Source of the DNA: Thiodiazotropha sp040506975
GTDB lineage: Bacteria; Pseudomonadota; Gammaproteobacteria; Chromatiales; Chromatiaceae
Reading direction: 5' to 3'
Length of the DNA stretch: 64,000 nucleotides
NCBI GenBank assembly: GCA_965211775.1
Contig: OZ242974.1
Location: 2,418,001-2,482,000, forward strand
In this document: one piece after another, positions 36,398 through 45,771 of the stretch
Layout: each line of letters opens with the position of its first letter
How positions within the stretch are numbered: position 1 is the stretch's first letter
Position numbers and translations under genes: made by a program
The notes under the pieces: generated by a model
Database searches by the model: none
What the model was told of the DNA's origin: nothing
What the model saw: the letters and a program-made list of their open reading frames with translations, nothing else

Positions 36398-38074
36398 TTA
36401 GTTTGGACCGGATGCTATGTTTATCATCTCCTGGGCATGTGCCAGGGTCTGTTCCGTGATCTGAACGCCGCCAAGCATTCGTGCGATCTCCTGTATCCGC
36501 TCCTCCTCCCGGAGTTTGGCAATCGCAGTCCAGGTGGTCTTTTTTTGGGTCGTCTTCTGCACCTGAAAGTGATGCATGGCCTGGGCGGCAACCTGTGGCA
36601 GATGGGTAACGCAGAGAATTTGCCGATTGTCGGCAAGGGTGCGTAACATCTGACCGACGATTTCGGCCACCCCGCCACCGATGCCCACATCCACCTCATC
36701 GAACACCAGGGTGGGGGTTGAGCCGCAGCGGATGGTGGCAACCTGAATGGCGAGACTGATGCGGGAAAGTTCGCCGCCTGATGCGACTTTGCTCAATGGC
36801 TGAAGAGGCATGCCCGGATTGGCGGATACCATAAACTCCACCTGTTCGAATCCATTGGCGGTGGCCTGGTCTTGCTGCAGTTCACGCAGCGAGACCTTAA
36901 ACTCACCCCCGGGCATCCCCAGCTTTTGCATCGCCTGGGTGATCTCGCCGCTGAGGCGTTGCGCCACATCTTTGCGTTTTGCGCTGAGTTCTCTCCCCAG
37001 CTCCAGGTGGGCGGCGCGTTGTTGATCCACAATCCGCGTCAGTTCCGCCAATTCAACCTCACTGCTTTCCAGTGATTTCAGGTCCTTCTCGATATCGGAT
37101 AGTTTGTCTGTCAACTGCTGCGGTTTGACGCGATATTTACGTGCCATGTCGTGAATCGCGCTCAATCGTTCCTCCAGCTGCTGCAGGCCTGCGGAATCGA
37201 GCTCCATATCATTCAGATAATTTCGCAGAGACGCCAGGGTTTCATCCACCTGGATCAGGGCACTGTCAAGCAACTGTTGTGGTTCGCTGAGGGTCTCGTC
37301 GAGCTGTGCCGCTTCGGAGAGACGCTCCACATAGCTGGAGAGTCTGCTGCGCATGGCCAGTTGCTCATCATCCAATCCACTGATGATTACCCTGCAGGTA
37401 TCACCCAATTGCTCCTGATGGCTCAGTCGTTTGTGCTCATGCTCCAGCTTGAGCCATTCGTCGCGTGAAAGATTGAGACTGTTCAATTCATTGGCCTGAT
37501 ATCTAAGCAGATCCATGCGGGAAGCCCGCTCCTCTGCCGCGTCGGTCAGACTCTCCAACTTGTTCAATTCCGATTGATAACGCCGATACTGCTGCGCGAG
37601 CTGTTGCGCCTGTTCGAGGAGCCCGCCATAGGCATCCAGCAATCTGCGCTGATGGCTGTTCTTGAGCAGGGATTGGTGGGCGTGCTGTCCGTGAATCTCC
37701 ACTAAATGGGAACCCAGTTCCTGTAACTGTTGCAGGGGAACATTGCGGCCGTTGATGTAGGCCTTGGAGCGACCCTGCCGATTGAGGCTACGGCGCAAGA
37801 TACACTCATCCGCCTCGTCAAGCTCCTGATGCTTCAGCCATTGGGATGCCTCCGGAAGGCTTTTCAAGTCAAAGACGGCGGTAACTTCAGTGCGGTCGCT
37901 GTCGGCCCTGATCAGGCCGTTGTCGGCACGTTCGCCAAGCGCCAGCCCCAATGCGTCGATTAAAATGGATTTCCCGGCCCCCGTCTCGCCGGTAAGCGCG
38001 GTCAAGCCATCCAGCAGTTCGAGCTCCATACTGGATACTATCGCCAGATTGCGGACCTGTATCTCAATCAGCAT
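36398..38074 (-). CDS. recN: DNA repair protein RecN
   Basis: 558-residue SMC-like ATPase for double-strand-break repair. Walker A TGETGAGKS lies near residues 28-36, followed by a long coiled-coil centre. The C-terminal part shows the signature KVASGGELSRISLAI and Walker B PTLVFDEVDVGIGG. Its start overlaps the end of nadK (CGATGCTGA), so the two are translationally coupled. I see no LexA box in front of nadK. Confidence 0.96.
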   Translation of the reverse strand: MLIEIQVRNLAIVSSMELELLDGLTALTGETGAGKSILIDALGLALGERADNGLIRADSDRTEVTAVFDLKSLPEASQWLKHQELDEADECILRRSLNRQGRSKAYINGRNVPLQQLQELGSHLVEIHGQHAHQSLLKNSHQRRLLDAYGGLLEQAQQLAQQYRRYQSELNKLESLTDAAEERASRMDLLRYQANELNSLNLSRDEWLKLEHEHKRLSHQEQLGDTCRVIISGLDDEQLAMRSRLSSYVERLSEAAQLDETLSEPQQLLDSALIQVDETLASLRNYLNDMELDSAGLQQLEERLSAIHDMARKYRVKPQQLTDKLSDIEKDLKSLESSEVELAELTRIVDQQRAAHLELGRELSAKRKDVAQRLSGEITQAMQKLGMPGGEFKVSLRELQQDQATANGFEQVEFMVSANPGMPLQPLSKVASGGELSRISLAIQVATIRCGSTPTLVFDEVDVGIGGGVAEIVGQMLRTLADNRQILCVTHLPQVAAQAMHHFQVQKTTQKKTTWTAIAKLREEERIQEIARMLGGVQITEQTLAHAQEMINIASGPN

Positions 38075-38973
38075 CGATTGTTTTTCGGGTTTTCCGACCA
38101 GCCCAATTTGGCGCGCAGAATACTGTAATAGTCATAGCCCTGTGGATGAATCAGACGCACCTGGTGCACAGCCTTGCGGATCTTTATCACTTCTCCGGGC
38201 ATTGCAGGGAAGGTAGCCTGACCGTCACAGGTAATCTGCACATCCTCAGCGTGAGCCGGGTGGAGATGAATTTCTATCGTACTGTCACCGTCCACCACAA
38301 TCGGCCTATTACTCAGGGTGTGGGGACAGATGGGCACCATCGCCACGGCGTTCAACGTGGGATAGAGCAGGGGGCCGCCACCGGAGAGGGCATAGGCCGT
38401 GGATCCGGTCGGGGTGGAAACGATGAGTCCGTCGGAGCGCTGGTCGTTGACCAGTTGATCATCCACGTAGGTCTCGAATTCGATCATACGGGCAATATTC
38501 CACTTGTGCAGTACCACATCATTGAACGCGAGGATATTTTGATGGGGTGAGGATTCATCGCCCATGCTGACTTCCAGCAGGAAGCGGCACTCCTGCTCAT
38601 ATTGACCGTTAAGAATCTCCTCAAGCTTGCTTGTCATCTGGTCGGGTGATAAATCAACCAAAAAACCGAGCCGGCCCAAGTTGATACCCAGGATGGGAAT
38701 ATTCTGACTGGCGAGCACCCGGGCTGCATGCAGCAGCGTACCGTCACCACCGACGACGATGACCAGATCACTGTGGCTTGCCAGTTCAATTTGAGGGACG
38801 CTGGTGAGCGGTTTCCCCTTCAGAAGGCGGCAGGTGGCCTCTTCGAATATGACCTCCCTGTTCTGGGCTAGCAGAAACTCATACAGCGTAAGCAGCGTTT
38901 CCTTTACCGTGGGGTCGCCATGCTTGCCGATTAATCCAATCTTTTGGAAGCGTCTGTATCTGCTATCTGACAT
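38068..38973 (-). CDS. nadK: NAD kinase
   Basis: 301 residues; phosphorylates NAD to NADP. Shows the GGDGT motif (VVGGDGTLLHAAR near residue 73), NLGRLGFL, the substrate-binding NDVVLH and STPTGSTAYALSGGGP. It is upstream of recN and divergent from hrcA, a normal gammaproteobacterial order. Confidence 0.96.
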   Translation of the reverse strand: MSDSRYRRFQKIGLIGKHGDPTVKETLLTLYEFLLAQNREVIFEEATCRLLKGKPLTSVPQIELASHSDLVIVVGGDGTLLHAARVLASQNIPILGINLGRLGFLVDLSPDQMTSKLEEILNGQYEQECRFLLEVSMGDESSPHQNILAFNDVVLHKWNIARMIEFETYVDDQLVNDQRSDGLIVSTPTGSTAYALSGGGPLLYPTLNAVAMVPICPHTLSNRPIVVDGDSTIEIHLHPAHAEDVQITCDGQATFPAMPGEVIKIRKAVHQVRLIHPQGYDYYSILRAKLGWSENPKNNRC

Positions 38974-39082
38974 CGAATTAAAATCGTGTAAGGCTTGACC
39001 GGTACGGATTTGGCATAGGGATACGCAACGTTAGCATGCCGATAGGGGCAATCCAAGCATTCCATATCCAGCATCGCAATGC

Positions 39083-39111
39083 TTGACTACCCCGATGTGA
39101 GTTGCTAATTT
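39083..39111 (+). promoter_or_regulatory. Sigma-70 promoter of hrcA
   Basis: TTGACT, 17 bases, TAATTT. The predicted start of transcription is near 39118, directly in front of the CIRCE operator, so HrcA bound there would block its own transcription. Confidence 0.75.
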
Positions 39112-39120
39112 CCTTATCAA

Positions 39121-39147
39121 TTGGCACTCATTCGGATAGAGTGCTAA
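39121..39147 (+). promoter_or_regulatory. CIRCE operator (HrcA-binding inverted repeat)
   Basis: TTGGCACTC, 9 bases, GAGTGCTAA, matching the CIRCE consensus TTAGCACTC-N9-GAGTGCTAA with one mismatch. It lies 25 bases upstream of the hrcA GTG start. Confidence 0.95.
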
Positions 39148-39171
39148 CAACGGTTTCGGAGATTCCCATAG

Positions 39172-40227
39172 GTGGCAAACAAATCGGTCAGTGATAGCGT
39201 TGTCAACGAGCGTGCCCAGCACTTCCTCAAGGCGCTGATCGAGCGCTATATCCGCGATGGCCAGCCTGTGGGTTCCCGCACTCTGGCGAAAGATACCGGC
39301 CTTGATCTGAGTCCCGCCACGATCCGCAACGTGATGGCCGACCTGGAAGATATGGGTCTGGTCTCATCTCCCCACACCTCTGCAGGCAGGGTGCCGACAA
39401 TAACCGGTTATCGGATGTTCATCGACTCGTTGTTGACGGTGCAAAATCTTAATAATCAGGAGGTTGAGAGGATACGAAAGGAAATTATGGTAGGGGGGGA
39501 GGAGAGTAGTGATGTCTTGAAATCCGCCTCTAAACTCCTCTCCGGCGTCACCCATATGGCAGGCGTGGTGACCCTGACCCGGAAGGACAAGAACAACTTT
39601 CGACAGATTGAGTTTCTTCCTCTCTCCGATCGCCGGGTACTTGCCATTCTTGTCACCGAAGACGGTGAGGTACACAACCGGATTCTGCATACTCACCGTG
39701 ACTTCACACGCGCAGAACTCGATCAGGCTGCCAATTTCCTCAACAAATCCTTCGCCGGATATGAGATGGAACTTGTGCGTCAGCGGGTATTACAGCAACT
39801 TAACGATGCTCGGGATCATTTTGACCAGGTCATGACCCAGGCACTGACCATGGCGGGTGAGATGGTCAATGCCAGCGAAACCAAAGAGGACTGTGTCATC
39901 GCCGGCCAGACGAACCTGATGGAGTTTGCCGAACTATCAGGTCTCGAACAGTTACGAAAGCTGTTCGACGCCTTTACAGAAAAGAGAGAGATTTTACATC
40001 TGCTGGACCAGTTCCTGGATGCCGAAGGAGTGCAGATCTTCATCGGTGAGGAGTCAGGGTATCAACTGCTCAATGGGTGTTCAGTGGTCACCGCTCCCTA
40101 CCAAGTCAATGAAGAGGTGGTCGGTGTATTGGGTGTCATCGGACCTATCCGCATGAATTACGAGCGTGTCATTCCGGTGGTGGATATCACGGCAAAAATT
40201 CTCGGCGCCGTATTGAAAAACCACTGA
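39172..40227 (+). CDS. hrcA: Heat-inducible transcription repressor HrcA
   Basis: 351 residues. The N-terminal winged helix includes ERAQHFLKALIERYIRDGQPVGS and SPATIRNVMADLE; a SSPHTSAGR..T..GYR motif follows, as in all HrcA proteins. It represses the class I heat-shock genes through CIRCE and depends on GroE for folding. It starts with GTG after a weak AGG. First gene of the hrcA-grpE-dnaK-dnaJ cluster. Confidence 0.96.
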   Translation: MANKSVSDSVVNERAQHFLKALIERYIRDGQPVGSRTLAKDTGLDLSPATIRNVMADLEDMGLVSSPHTSAGRVPTITGYRMFIDSLLTVQNLNNQEVERIRKEIMVGGEESSDVLKSASKLLSGVTHMAGVVTLTRKDKNNFRQIEFLPLSDRRVLAILVTEDGEVHNRILHTHRDFTRAELDQAANFLNKSFAGYEMELVRQRVLQQLNDARDHFDQVMTQALTMAGEMVNASETKEDCVIAGQTNLMEFAELSGLEQLRKLFDAFTEKREILHLLDQFLDAEGVQIFIGEESGYQLLNGCSVVTAPYQVNEEVVGVLGVIGPIRMNYERVIPVVDITAKILGAVLKNH

Positions 40228-40298
40228 TCATCCCCATTTACAGAGGATTGTACGCCGTAGGGCGTAGTCCTGTTCCATCCATATAGAGGTCAAACGAA

Positions 40299-40916
40299 GT
40301 GATTGAAAAGGATCAAGCGCAAAATCAGGCAGAAGCCGTAGATGAGACGGAAGCAGCTGAAGCTGAACCGGAAAGCGAGCATGAGACGACCGAAGAAGTA
40401 GACAACTCACAAGAGGATCAACAAGAGCTGACCAAACTGCTGGAAGATGCGCGGGCCAAGGCGGATGATCACTGGGATCAGCTGATGAGAACCCGTGCGG
40501 AACTGGAAAACATCCGCAAGCGTAACCAGCGGGACCTGGAAAATGCGCATAAATTTGCACTGGAGAAATTCTCCACGGATCTACTTCAGGTGTGGGACAG
40601 TCTTGAGTTGGGCCATCAAGCCGCCCAGGATGAGCTGGTCGATGTGGATAAACTTCGTGAAGGCACCGAACTGACCCTGAAACTCCTGGTTGATGTCATG
40701 CAAAAGCATGGTATCGAGCAGGTTGATCCTGATGGTGAGCCGTTCAATCCGGAATTTCATCAGGCGATGTCGATACAGGAGCGCGATGATGTCGCACCCA
40801 ATACCGTGGTGGCCGTGGTGCAAAAAGGCTATCTGCTGAACAGCCGTTTGCTGCGTCCGGCGATGGTGATGGTCTCCAAAGCCGGATCCGGGGCGGCGAT
40901 AGACGAAGAGGCTTGA
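40299..40916 (+). CDS. grpE: Nucleotide exchange factor GrpE
   Basis: 205 residues from a GTG start with AGAGGT upstream. An acidic N-terminal tail and a coiled coil (residues about 45-100) are followed by the beta domain with GVEQVDP-like GIEQVDPDGEPFNPEFHQAMS and the final LLRPAMVMVSK. GrpE releases ADP from DnaK. Confidence 0.96.
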   Translation: MIEKDQAQNQAEAVDETEAAEAEPESEHETTEEVDNSQEDQQELTKLLEDARAKADDHWDQLMRTRAELENIRKRNQRDLENAHKFALEKFSTDLLQVWDSLELGHQAAQDELVDVDKLREGTELTLKLLVDVMQKHGIEQVDPDGEPFNPEFHQAMSIQERDDVAPNTVVAVVQKGYLLNSRLLRPAMVMVSKAGSGAAIDEEA

Positions 40917-40999
40917 ATCGCGGCTACTTGACCCCACATTAGGGACAGTCAGCAAAGAATTAAATATTTTCAATACAAGATCTCGGAGACACAAACATC

Positions 41000-42946
41000 A
41001 TGGGTAAGATCATCGGTATCGATCTGGGAACCACCAACTCCTGCGTAGCAGTGATGGAGGGGAGTTCCACGAAAGTGATTGAAAACAGTGAGGGTGACCG
41101 CACCACGCCTTCCATTATTGCCTATGCCAATGATGGTGAGATCCTGGTCGGCCAGTCCGCCAAGCGTCAGGCTGTGACTAATCCGCAAAATACCCTGTTT
41201 GCCATTAAGCGTTTGATTGGAAGGATGTTTAACGATGATGTGGTGCAGCGTGATGTGGACATGGTGCCCTACAAAATCGTCAAGGCGGACAATGGTGACG
41301 CCTGGGTTGAGGTGAATGGCAAGAAGATGGCGCCGCCGGAGATCTCCGCCAAGATCCTGCAGAAGATGAAAAAGACCGCTGAGGACTACCTGGGTGAAGA
41401 GGTGAAAGAGGCGGTTATCACTGTGCCGGCCTATTTCAACGATTCCCAGCGTCAGGCGACCAAGGACGCCGGTCGTATCGCCGGCCTTGATGTGAAACGC
41501 ATCATCAATGAACCGACAGCCGCGGCGCTGGCCTACGGAATGGATAAAAAGCGGGGTGATCAGACCCTGGCGGTCTATGACCTGGGCGGCGGCACCTTCG
41601 ATATCTCTATCATTGAAATCGCAGAAATCGATGGCGAGCATCAATTCGAGGTGCTCTCCACCAATGGTGACACCTTCCTCGGTGGTGAAGATTTCGATAT
41701 GCGAGTCATCGACTACCTGGTGGATGAATTCAAGAAGGATCAGGGTTTTGATCTGCGGAACGACCCCCTGGCGCTGCAGCGCCTGAAAGAGGCGGCTGAG
41801 AAGGCCAAGATCGAGCTGTCTTCCAGCCAGCAGACCGATATCAACCTGCCCTATATCACGGCAGATGCAAGTGGTCCCAAGCATCTGAACCTCAAGCTGA
41901 ACCGCTCAAAGCTGGAATCGCTGGTGGAAGATCTGGTGACACGCACCATCGAACCCTGCAAGATTGCCCTGAAGGACGCCGGGATTGCAGCCTCCAAGAT
42001 TGATGAGGTGATCCTGGTCGGTGGCCAGACCCGGATGCCTAAGGTGCAAGAGGCGGTGAAGGCGTTCTTTGATAAAGAACCTCGCAAGGATGTCAACCCG
42101 GATGAGGCTGTCGCCATTGGCGCAGCGATCCAAGGCGGTGTACTGGGCGGTGATGTCAAAGATGTACTGCTTCTCGATGTGACCCCGCTCTCCCTCGGTA
42201 TCGAAACCCTGGGCGGCGTGATGACCAGGCTGATTGAGAAGAACACCACCATTCCCACCAGCGCCTCGCGGGTATTCTCCACGGCGGACGACAATCAGAC
42301 GGCGGTAACCGTGCATGTATTGCAGGGTGAACGCGAACAGGCGGGGGCCAATAAATCCCTGGGACGCTTCGATCTGAGCGATATCCCGCCTGCACCGAGA
42401 GGGGTACCGCAGATCGAAGTCAGCTTCGACATCGATGCCAATGGCATACTCAATGTCTCCGCCAAGGACAAGGCGACCGGCAAGGAGCAGTCGATCGTCA
42501 TCAAGGCCTCTTCCGGGCTGAGTGACGATGAAGTCGATCGTATGGTCAAGGATGCTGAAGCCCATGCGGATGAGGACCGTAAGTTCCACGAACTGATCGG
42601 CGCCCGCAACCAGGCGGATACCATGATTCACGCCACCAAGAAATCGATGGAAGAGCTGGGCGATGATAAGCTTGAAGCCGGTGAAAAGGCGGCGATCGAG
42701 GGTGCAATCAAGGATCTCGAAGAGGTCATGAAAGGCAATGACAAGGATGCCATCGAAGCGAAGACCAAGGTGCTGGCGGAAGCCTCTGGTAAGATGGCGG
42801 AGCGGCTCTACGCCCAGAAGGGTGCGGAGGGTGAAGCCGCGGCGGCCGCTGATGTGGGCGCGTCCGGGGCGGAAGCATCCTCTGATGCTGCCGGGGATGA
42901 CGTTGTCGACGCTGAGTTCGAAGAGGTTAAGGACAACAAAAACTAA
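41000..42946 (+). CDS. dnaK: Chaperone DnaK (Hsp70)
   Basis: 648 residues. Nucleotide-binding motifs: GIDLGTTNSCVAVMEG near residue 5, VYDLGGGTFDISI near 193, and VGGQTRMPKVQ near 340. The substrate-binding domain follows DVTPLSLGIETLGG. The tail ends DAEFEEVKDNKN, as in bacterial DnaK. It works with GrpE and DnaJ, whose genes flank it. Confidence 0.98.
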   Translation: MGKIIGIDLGTTNSCVAVMEGSSTKVIENSEGDRTTPSIIAYANDGEILVGQSAKRQAVTNPQNTLFAIKRLIGRMFNDDVVQRDVDMVPYKIVKADNGDAWVEVNGKKMAPPEISAKILQKMKKTAEDYLGEEVKEAVITVPAYFNDSQRQATKDAGRIAGLDVKRIINEPTAAALAYGMDKKRGDQTLAVYDLGGGTFDISIIEIAEIDGEHQFEVLSTNGDTFLGGEDFDMRVIDYLVDEFKKDQGFDLRNDPLALQRLKEAAEKAKIELSSSQQTDINLPYITADASGPKHLNLKLNRSKLESLVEDLVTRTIEPCKIALKDAGIAASKIDEVILVGGQTRMPKVQEAVKAFFDKEPRKDVNPDEAVAIGAAIQGGVLGGDVKDVLLLDVTPLSLGIETLGGVMTRLIEKNTTIPTSASRVFSTADDNQTAVTVHVLQGEREQAGANKSLGRFDLSDIPPAPRGVPQIEVSFDIDANGILNVSAKDKATGKEQSIVIKASSGLSDDEVDRMVKDAEAHADEDRKFHELIGARNQADTMIHATKKSMEELGDDKLEAGEKAAIEGAIKDLEEVMKGNDKDAIEAKTKVLAEASGKMAERLYAQKGAEGEAAAAADVGASGAEASSDAAGDDVVDAEFEEVKDNKN

Positions 42947-42963
42947 TCAAGGATTCCAGTCCT

Positions 42964-43002
42964 GCAAACCGCGCATCGGCAGCCCTGCCGATGTGCGGTT
43001 TT
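42964..43002 (+). terminator. Stem-loop after dnaK
   Basis: A long hairpin (arms near AACCGCGCATCGGCAG and TGCCGATGTGCGGTT) followed by a short T run, 18 bases past the dnaK stop. It may terminate or attenuate transcription into dnaJ, keeping DnaJ lower than DnaK. Confidence 0.7.
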
Positions 43003-43023
43003 GGCGTTATACGGGCATGAAAC

Positions 43024-43055
43024 GAGCGCTTGTTGAATGAGTGTTGACAGGCTCT
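43024..43055. repeat. Short palindromic intergenic repeat, copy A
   Basis: Reads GAGCGCTTGTTGAATGAGTG then TTGACAGGCTCTA. The ends pair (GAGC with GCTC). It belongs to a family with copies at 49349, 53123, 53290, 59011 and 60508, all between genes. Confidence 0.55.
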
Positions 43056-43116
43056 ATTCAGACAGCTGGACGAACGATGTATCTCAACAAATAACAGTAG
43101 TAAAAGATAAAAAACC

Positions 43117-44256
43117 ATGGCTAAACGCGATTATTACGAAGTTTTAGGCGTCAACAAGAATGCCAGTGAGGCCGATATCAAAAAGGCCTATAGACGCCTT
43201 GCCATGAAATATCATCCGGACCGGAACAGCGGGGATGCCACTGTCGAAGCAGAACAGAAATTCAAAGAGGCCAAGGAAGCCTGCGAAGTATTGACCGATG
43301 CGCAAAAGCGGGCGACCTACGACCAGTTCGGGCACGCCGGTGTCGATCCCAGCATGGGTGGCGGCTTTGGTGGCGGCAGCGCCAATTTCTCAGATATCTT
43401 CGGTGATGTATTCGGCGACATCTTTGGCGGGGGACGTGGCGGCGGTGGCGGCTCCCGCGTGCATCGCGGAGCCGATCTGCGCTACAACCTGCAACTTTCA
43501 CTGGAAGACGCAGTCGCTGGAACAACGGTCAAGATCAGGGTGCCGACTCTGGTGAAGTGTGATGTTTGCGCCGGTAGCGGCGCCCGGAAAGGGACTACCC
43601 CAAAGACCTGCGATACCTGTGGCGGCCATGGCCAGGTACGCATGCAGCAGGGATTCTTCTCTGTTCAACAGACCTGTCCACGCTGTCATGGCAAAGGGAC
43701 CATGATCGAGGATCCCTGTCCTAACTGCCATGGTAAGGGGCGCGTACAGGAGCACAAGACACTGTCGGTGAAGGTGCCGCCTGGTGTCGACTCCGGTGAC
43801 CGTATCCGCCTGGCCGGTGAAGGTGAGGCTGGGGAGCATGGCGGACCACCCGGTGATCTCTATGTACAGGTCGCCGTGAAGCCTCACGAAATCTTCAGCC
43901 GTGAGGACAATCATCTCTACTGTGAAGTACCGATAAGCTTCGCTGTGGCCGCCCTGGGTGGTGAGCTGGAAGTGCCCACACTGGATGGTAAGGTGATCCT
44001 GAAGATTCCCGCGGGGACGCAGACCGGCCGCCTGTTCCGGATGCGCGGCAAGGGTGTCAAGCCGGTTCGTGGCGGGCCCATGGGTGATCTGATGTGCCGG
44101 GTGCTGGTCGAGACACCAATCAAACTGACCGCCGAACAGGAGGATCTGATCAAGCGACTCGACGAATCCATGAAAAAGGGTGGTGCGAAGCATAGCCCTC
44201 ATTCCACCGGCTGGGTTGATGGAGTGAAAAAGTTCTTTGAAAATATGGGCTTTTAA
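43117..44256 (+). CDS. dnaJ: Co-chaperone DnaJ (Hsp40)
   Basis: 379 residues. J domain at 1-70 with HPD in YHPDRN near residue 33, a Gly/Phe-rich region (about 75-120), then four zinc-finger repeats CxxCxGxG (CDVCAGSG, CDTCGGHG, CPRCHGKG, CPNCHGKG), and the C-terminal client-binding domain with GDLYVQV. It delivers clients to DnaK and stimulates its ATPase. Confidence 0.98.
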   Translation: MAKRDYYEVLGVNKNASEADIKKAYRRLAMKYHPDRNSGDATVEAEQKFKEAKEACEVLTDAQKRATYDQFGHAGVDPSMGGGFGGGSANFSDIFGDVFGDIFGGGRGGGGGSRVHRGADLRYNLQLSLEDAVAGTTVKIRVPTLVKCDVCAGSGARKGTTPKTCDTCGGHGQVRMQQGFFSVQQTCPRCHGKGTMIEDPCPNCHGKGRVQEHKTLSVKVPPGVDSGDRIRLAGEGEAGEHGGPPGDLYVQVAVKPHEIFSREDNHLYCEVPISFAVAALGGELEVPTLDGKVILKIPAGTQTGRLFRMRGKGVKPVRGGPMGDLMCRVLVETPIKLTAEQEDLIKRLDESMKKGGAKHSPHSTGWVDGVKKFFENMGF

Positions 44257-44281
44257 AGCAAATCTAGAAGGGGCGCATCGG

Positions 44282-45085
44282 ATGACAAGAATCGCAGTGG
44301 TTGGCGCGGCGGGACGCATGGGCAGATCCCTGGTAACGGCGGTTAGCGAAACTGAGGGATTGGTTCTGGGAGCTGCGACGGAGCGCAAGGGAAGCCGGAT
44401 GATCGGCCAGGATGCAGGTGAACTGGCGGGTATCGGCCATCTTAATGTCTCCCTGCAAGCGGATCTGAAAGCGGTCGTTGATGATTTCGACGTGCTGATC
44501 GACTTTACCACTCCCACAGCTACCATGGCCCATCTGGCGATCTGCCGCGAAGCGGGGAAGCGTATGGTGATCGGCACCACTGGCCTGAATGAGGCAGAAA
44601 AGCAGACATTGCGGGATGGGGCCGATGGTATTGCGGTCGTGTTCGCACCCAATATGAGTGTTGGAGTCAACCTCAGCTTCAAGCTGGTCGAAATGGCGGC
44701 CAGGGTTTTGGGCGATGAAGCGGATGTGGAGATTATCGAGTCCCACCATAGGCACAAGGTCGATGCTCCTTCCGGTACGGCACTGAGACTGGGTGAAGTG
44801 ATTGCGGATACCCTTGGTCGGGATTTAAGTGAGTGCGCCGTCTATGGTCGGGAGGGAAAGACCGGTCCCCGGGATGGCAAGACTATCGGCTTCGAGACCA
44901 TCCGCGCAGGGGACGTGGTCGGTGAACACAGCGTCTGGTTCGCCATGGAGGGAGAACGGGTCGAAGTGGTGCATAAGGCATCAAGCCGGATGAATTTCGC
45001 CCGCGGCGCCATCCGGGCTGCCGGATGGGTGGTAGGCAAGGAGAAGGGATTGTTCGACATGCAGGATGTGTTGAGCCTGAAATAG
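44282..45085 (+). CDS. dapB: 4-hydroxy-tetrahydrodipicolinate reductase
   Basis: 267 residues from ATG 44282, chosen because family members start MTRIAVVGAAGRMG; the longer in-frame extension overlapping dnaJ is rejected. It has the NAD(P)H motif GAAGRMG, IDFTTP, GTTGL and the catalytic HHRHKVDAPSGTA. It acts in lysine and diaminopimelate synthesis. It lies after dnaJ as in many gammaproteobacteria, but carA does not follow. Confidence 0.96.
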   Translation: MTRIAVVGAAGRMGRSLVTAVSETEGLVLGAATERKGSRMIGQDAGELAGIGHLNVSLQADLKAVVDDFDVLIDFTTPTATMAHLAICREAGKRMVIGTTGLNEAEKQTLRDGADGIAVVFAPNMSVGVNLSFKLVEMAARVLGDEADVEIIESHHRHKVDAPSGTALRLGEVIADTLGRDLSECAVYGREGKTGPRDGKTIGFETIRAGDVVGEHSVWFAMEGERVEVVHKASSRMNFARGAIRAAGWVVGKEKGLFDMQDVLSLK

Positions 45086-45094
45086 TTTGTGGGA

Positions 45095-45571
45095 ATGAAG
45101 AACAAACGCAGTCTCGGTATCTTACTGATCATTGTCAGCTTACTGTCTGTCGGTTGCAGTGATGCTCCTTTGAGTCCGGAGGAGCAGCTCCGAAATGTCA
45201 TCAGCGAGGCTGAAACCTATCTCGAATCGCGGGATCTCTCCTCGGCAATGACCTTTGTCGATCCGGCTTATAGGGATGAGAGCGGACGGGATTTCAGGGA
45301 GCTGAAGGCAATGCTGCTGGGCTATTTCATGCGTCACAAATCGATTCACATTATCTCAACGATTGATCAGATCGATATACGCTCGGAGAACCAGGCCGAA
45401 GTGGTGCTCTTTGCCGGACTAGCCGGGTCTCCACAGGAGACGGAAATGACGCTCTCCCAGTGGCACGGGGAGTTGCTGCGTTTACAACTGATGTTTACTC
45501 GCGGTGATGATGATTGGCGTTTGCAGATGGCGCAATGGCGCCGCGCCACACCGCAGGATTTTGCCCTCTAG
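45095..45571 (+). CDS. Putative lipoprotein of unknown function
   Basis: About 158 residues. The signal peptide has a hydrophobic core LGILLIIVSLLS and lipobox SVGC near residue 22 (counted from ATG 45095). The mature part is mixed alpha/beta with a C-terminal DDDWRLQMAQWR strand, like small NTF2/cystatin-like periplasmic domains. I do not recognise a named family. It follows dapB by 9 bases and may be co-transcribed. Confidence 0.7.
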   Translation: MKNKRSLGILLIIVSLLSVGCSDAPLSPEEQLRNVISEAETYLESRDLSSAMTFVDPAYRDESGRDFRELKAMLLGYFMRHKSIHIISTIDQIDIRSENQAEVVLFAGLAGSPQETEMTLSQWHGELLRLQLMFTRGDDDWRLQMAQWRRATPQDFAL

Positions 45572-45771
45572 GGCCATTCAGTTAACGGATTCCGTAAAAT
45601 TCCGATTCTTAAGCTCCACCGGCGAAGCAATTATACGTTAGGCCGCAATACCACCTGCTCCTCCGGTTCGAGGGTAAATGAAAAATGGGCCAAGAAGGGT
45701 GGGTTGCACTGAACCTGGCCCGGAACCTGCAGTTATCTTGTCGACTGAAAGCGACAACAGCAGGTTTAGCC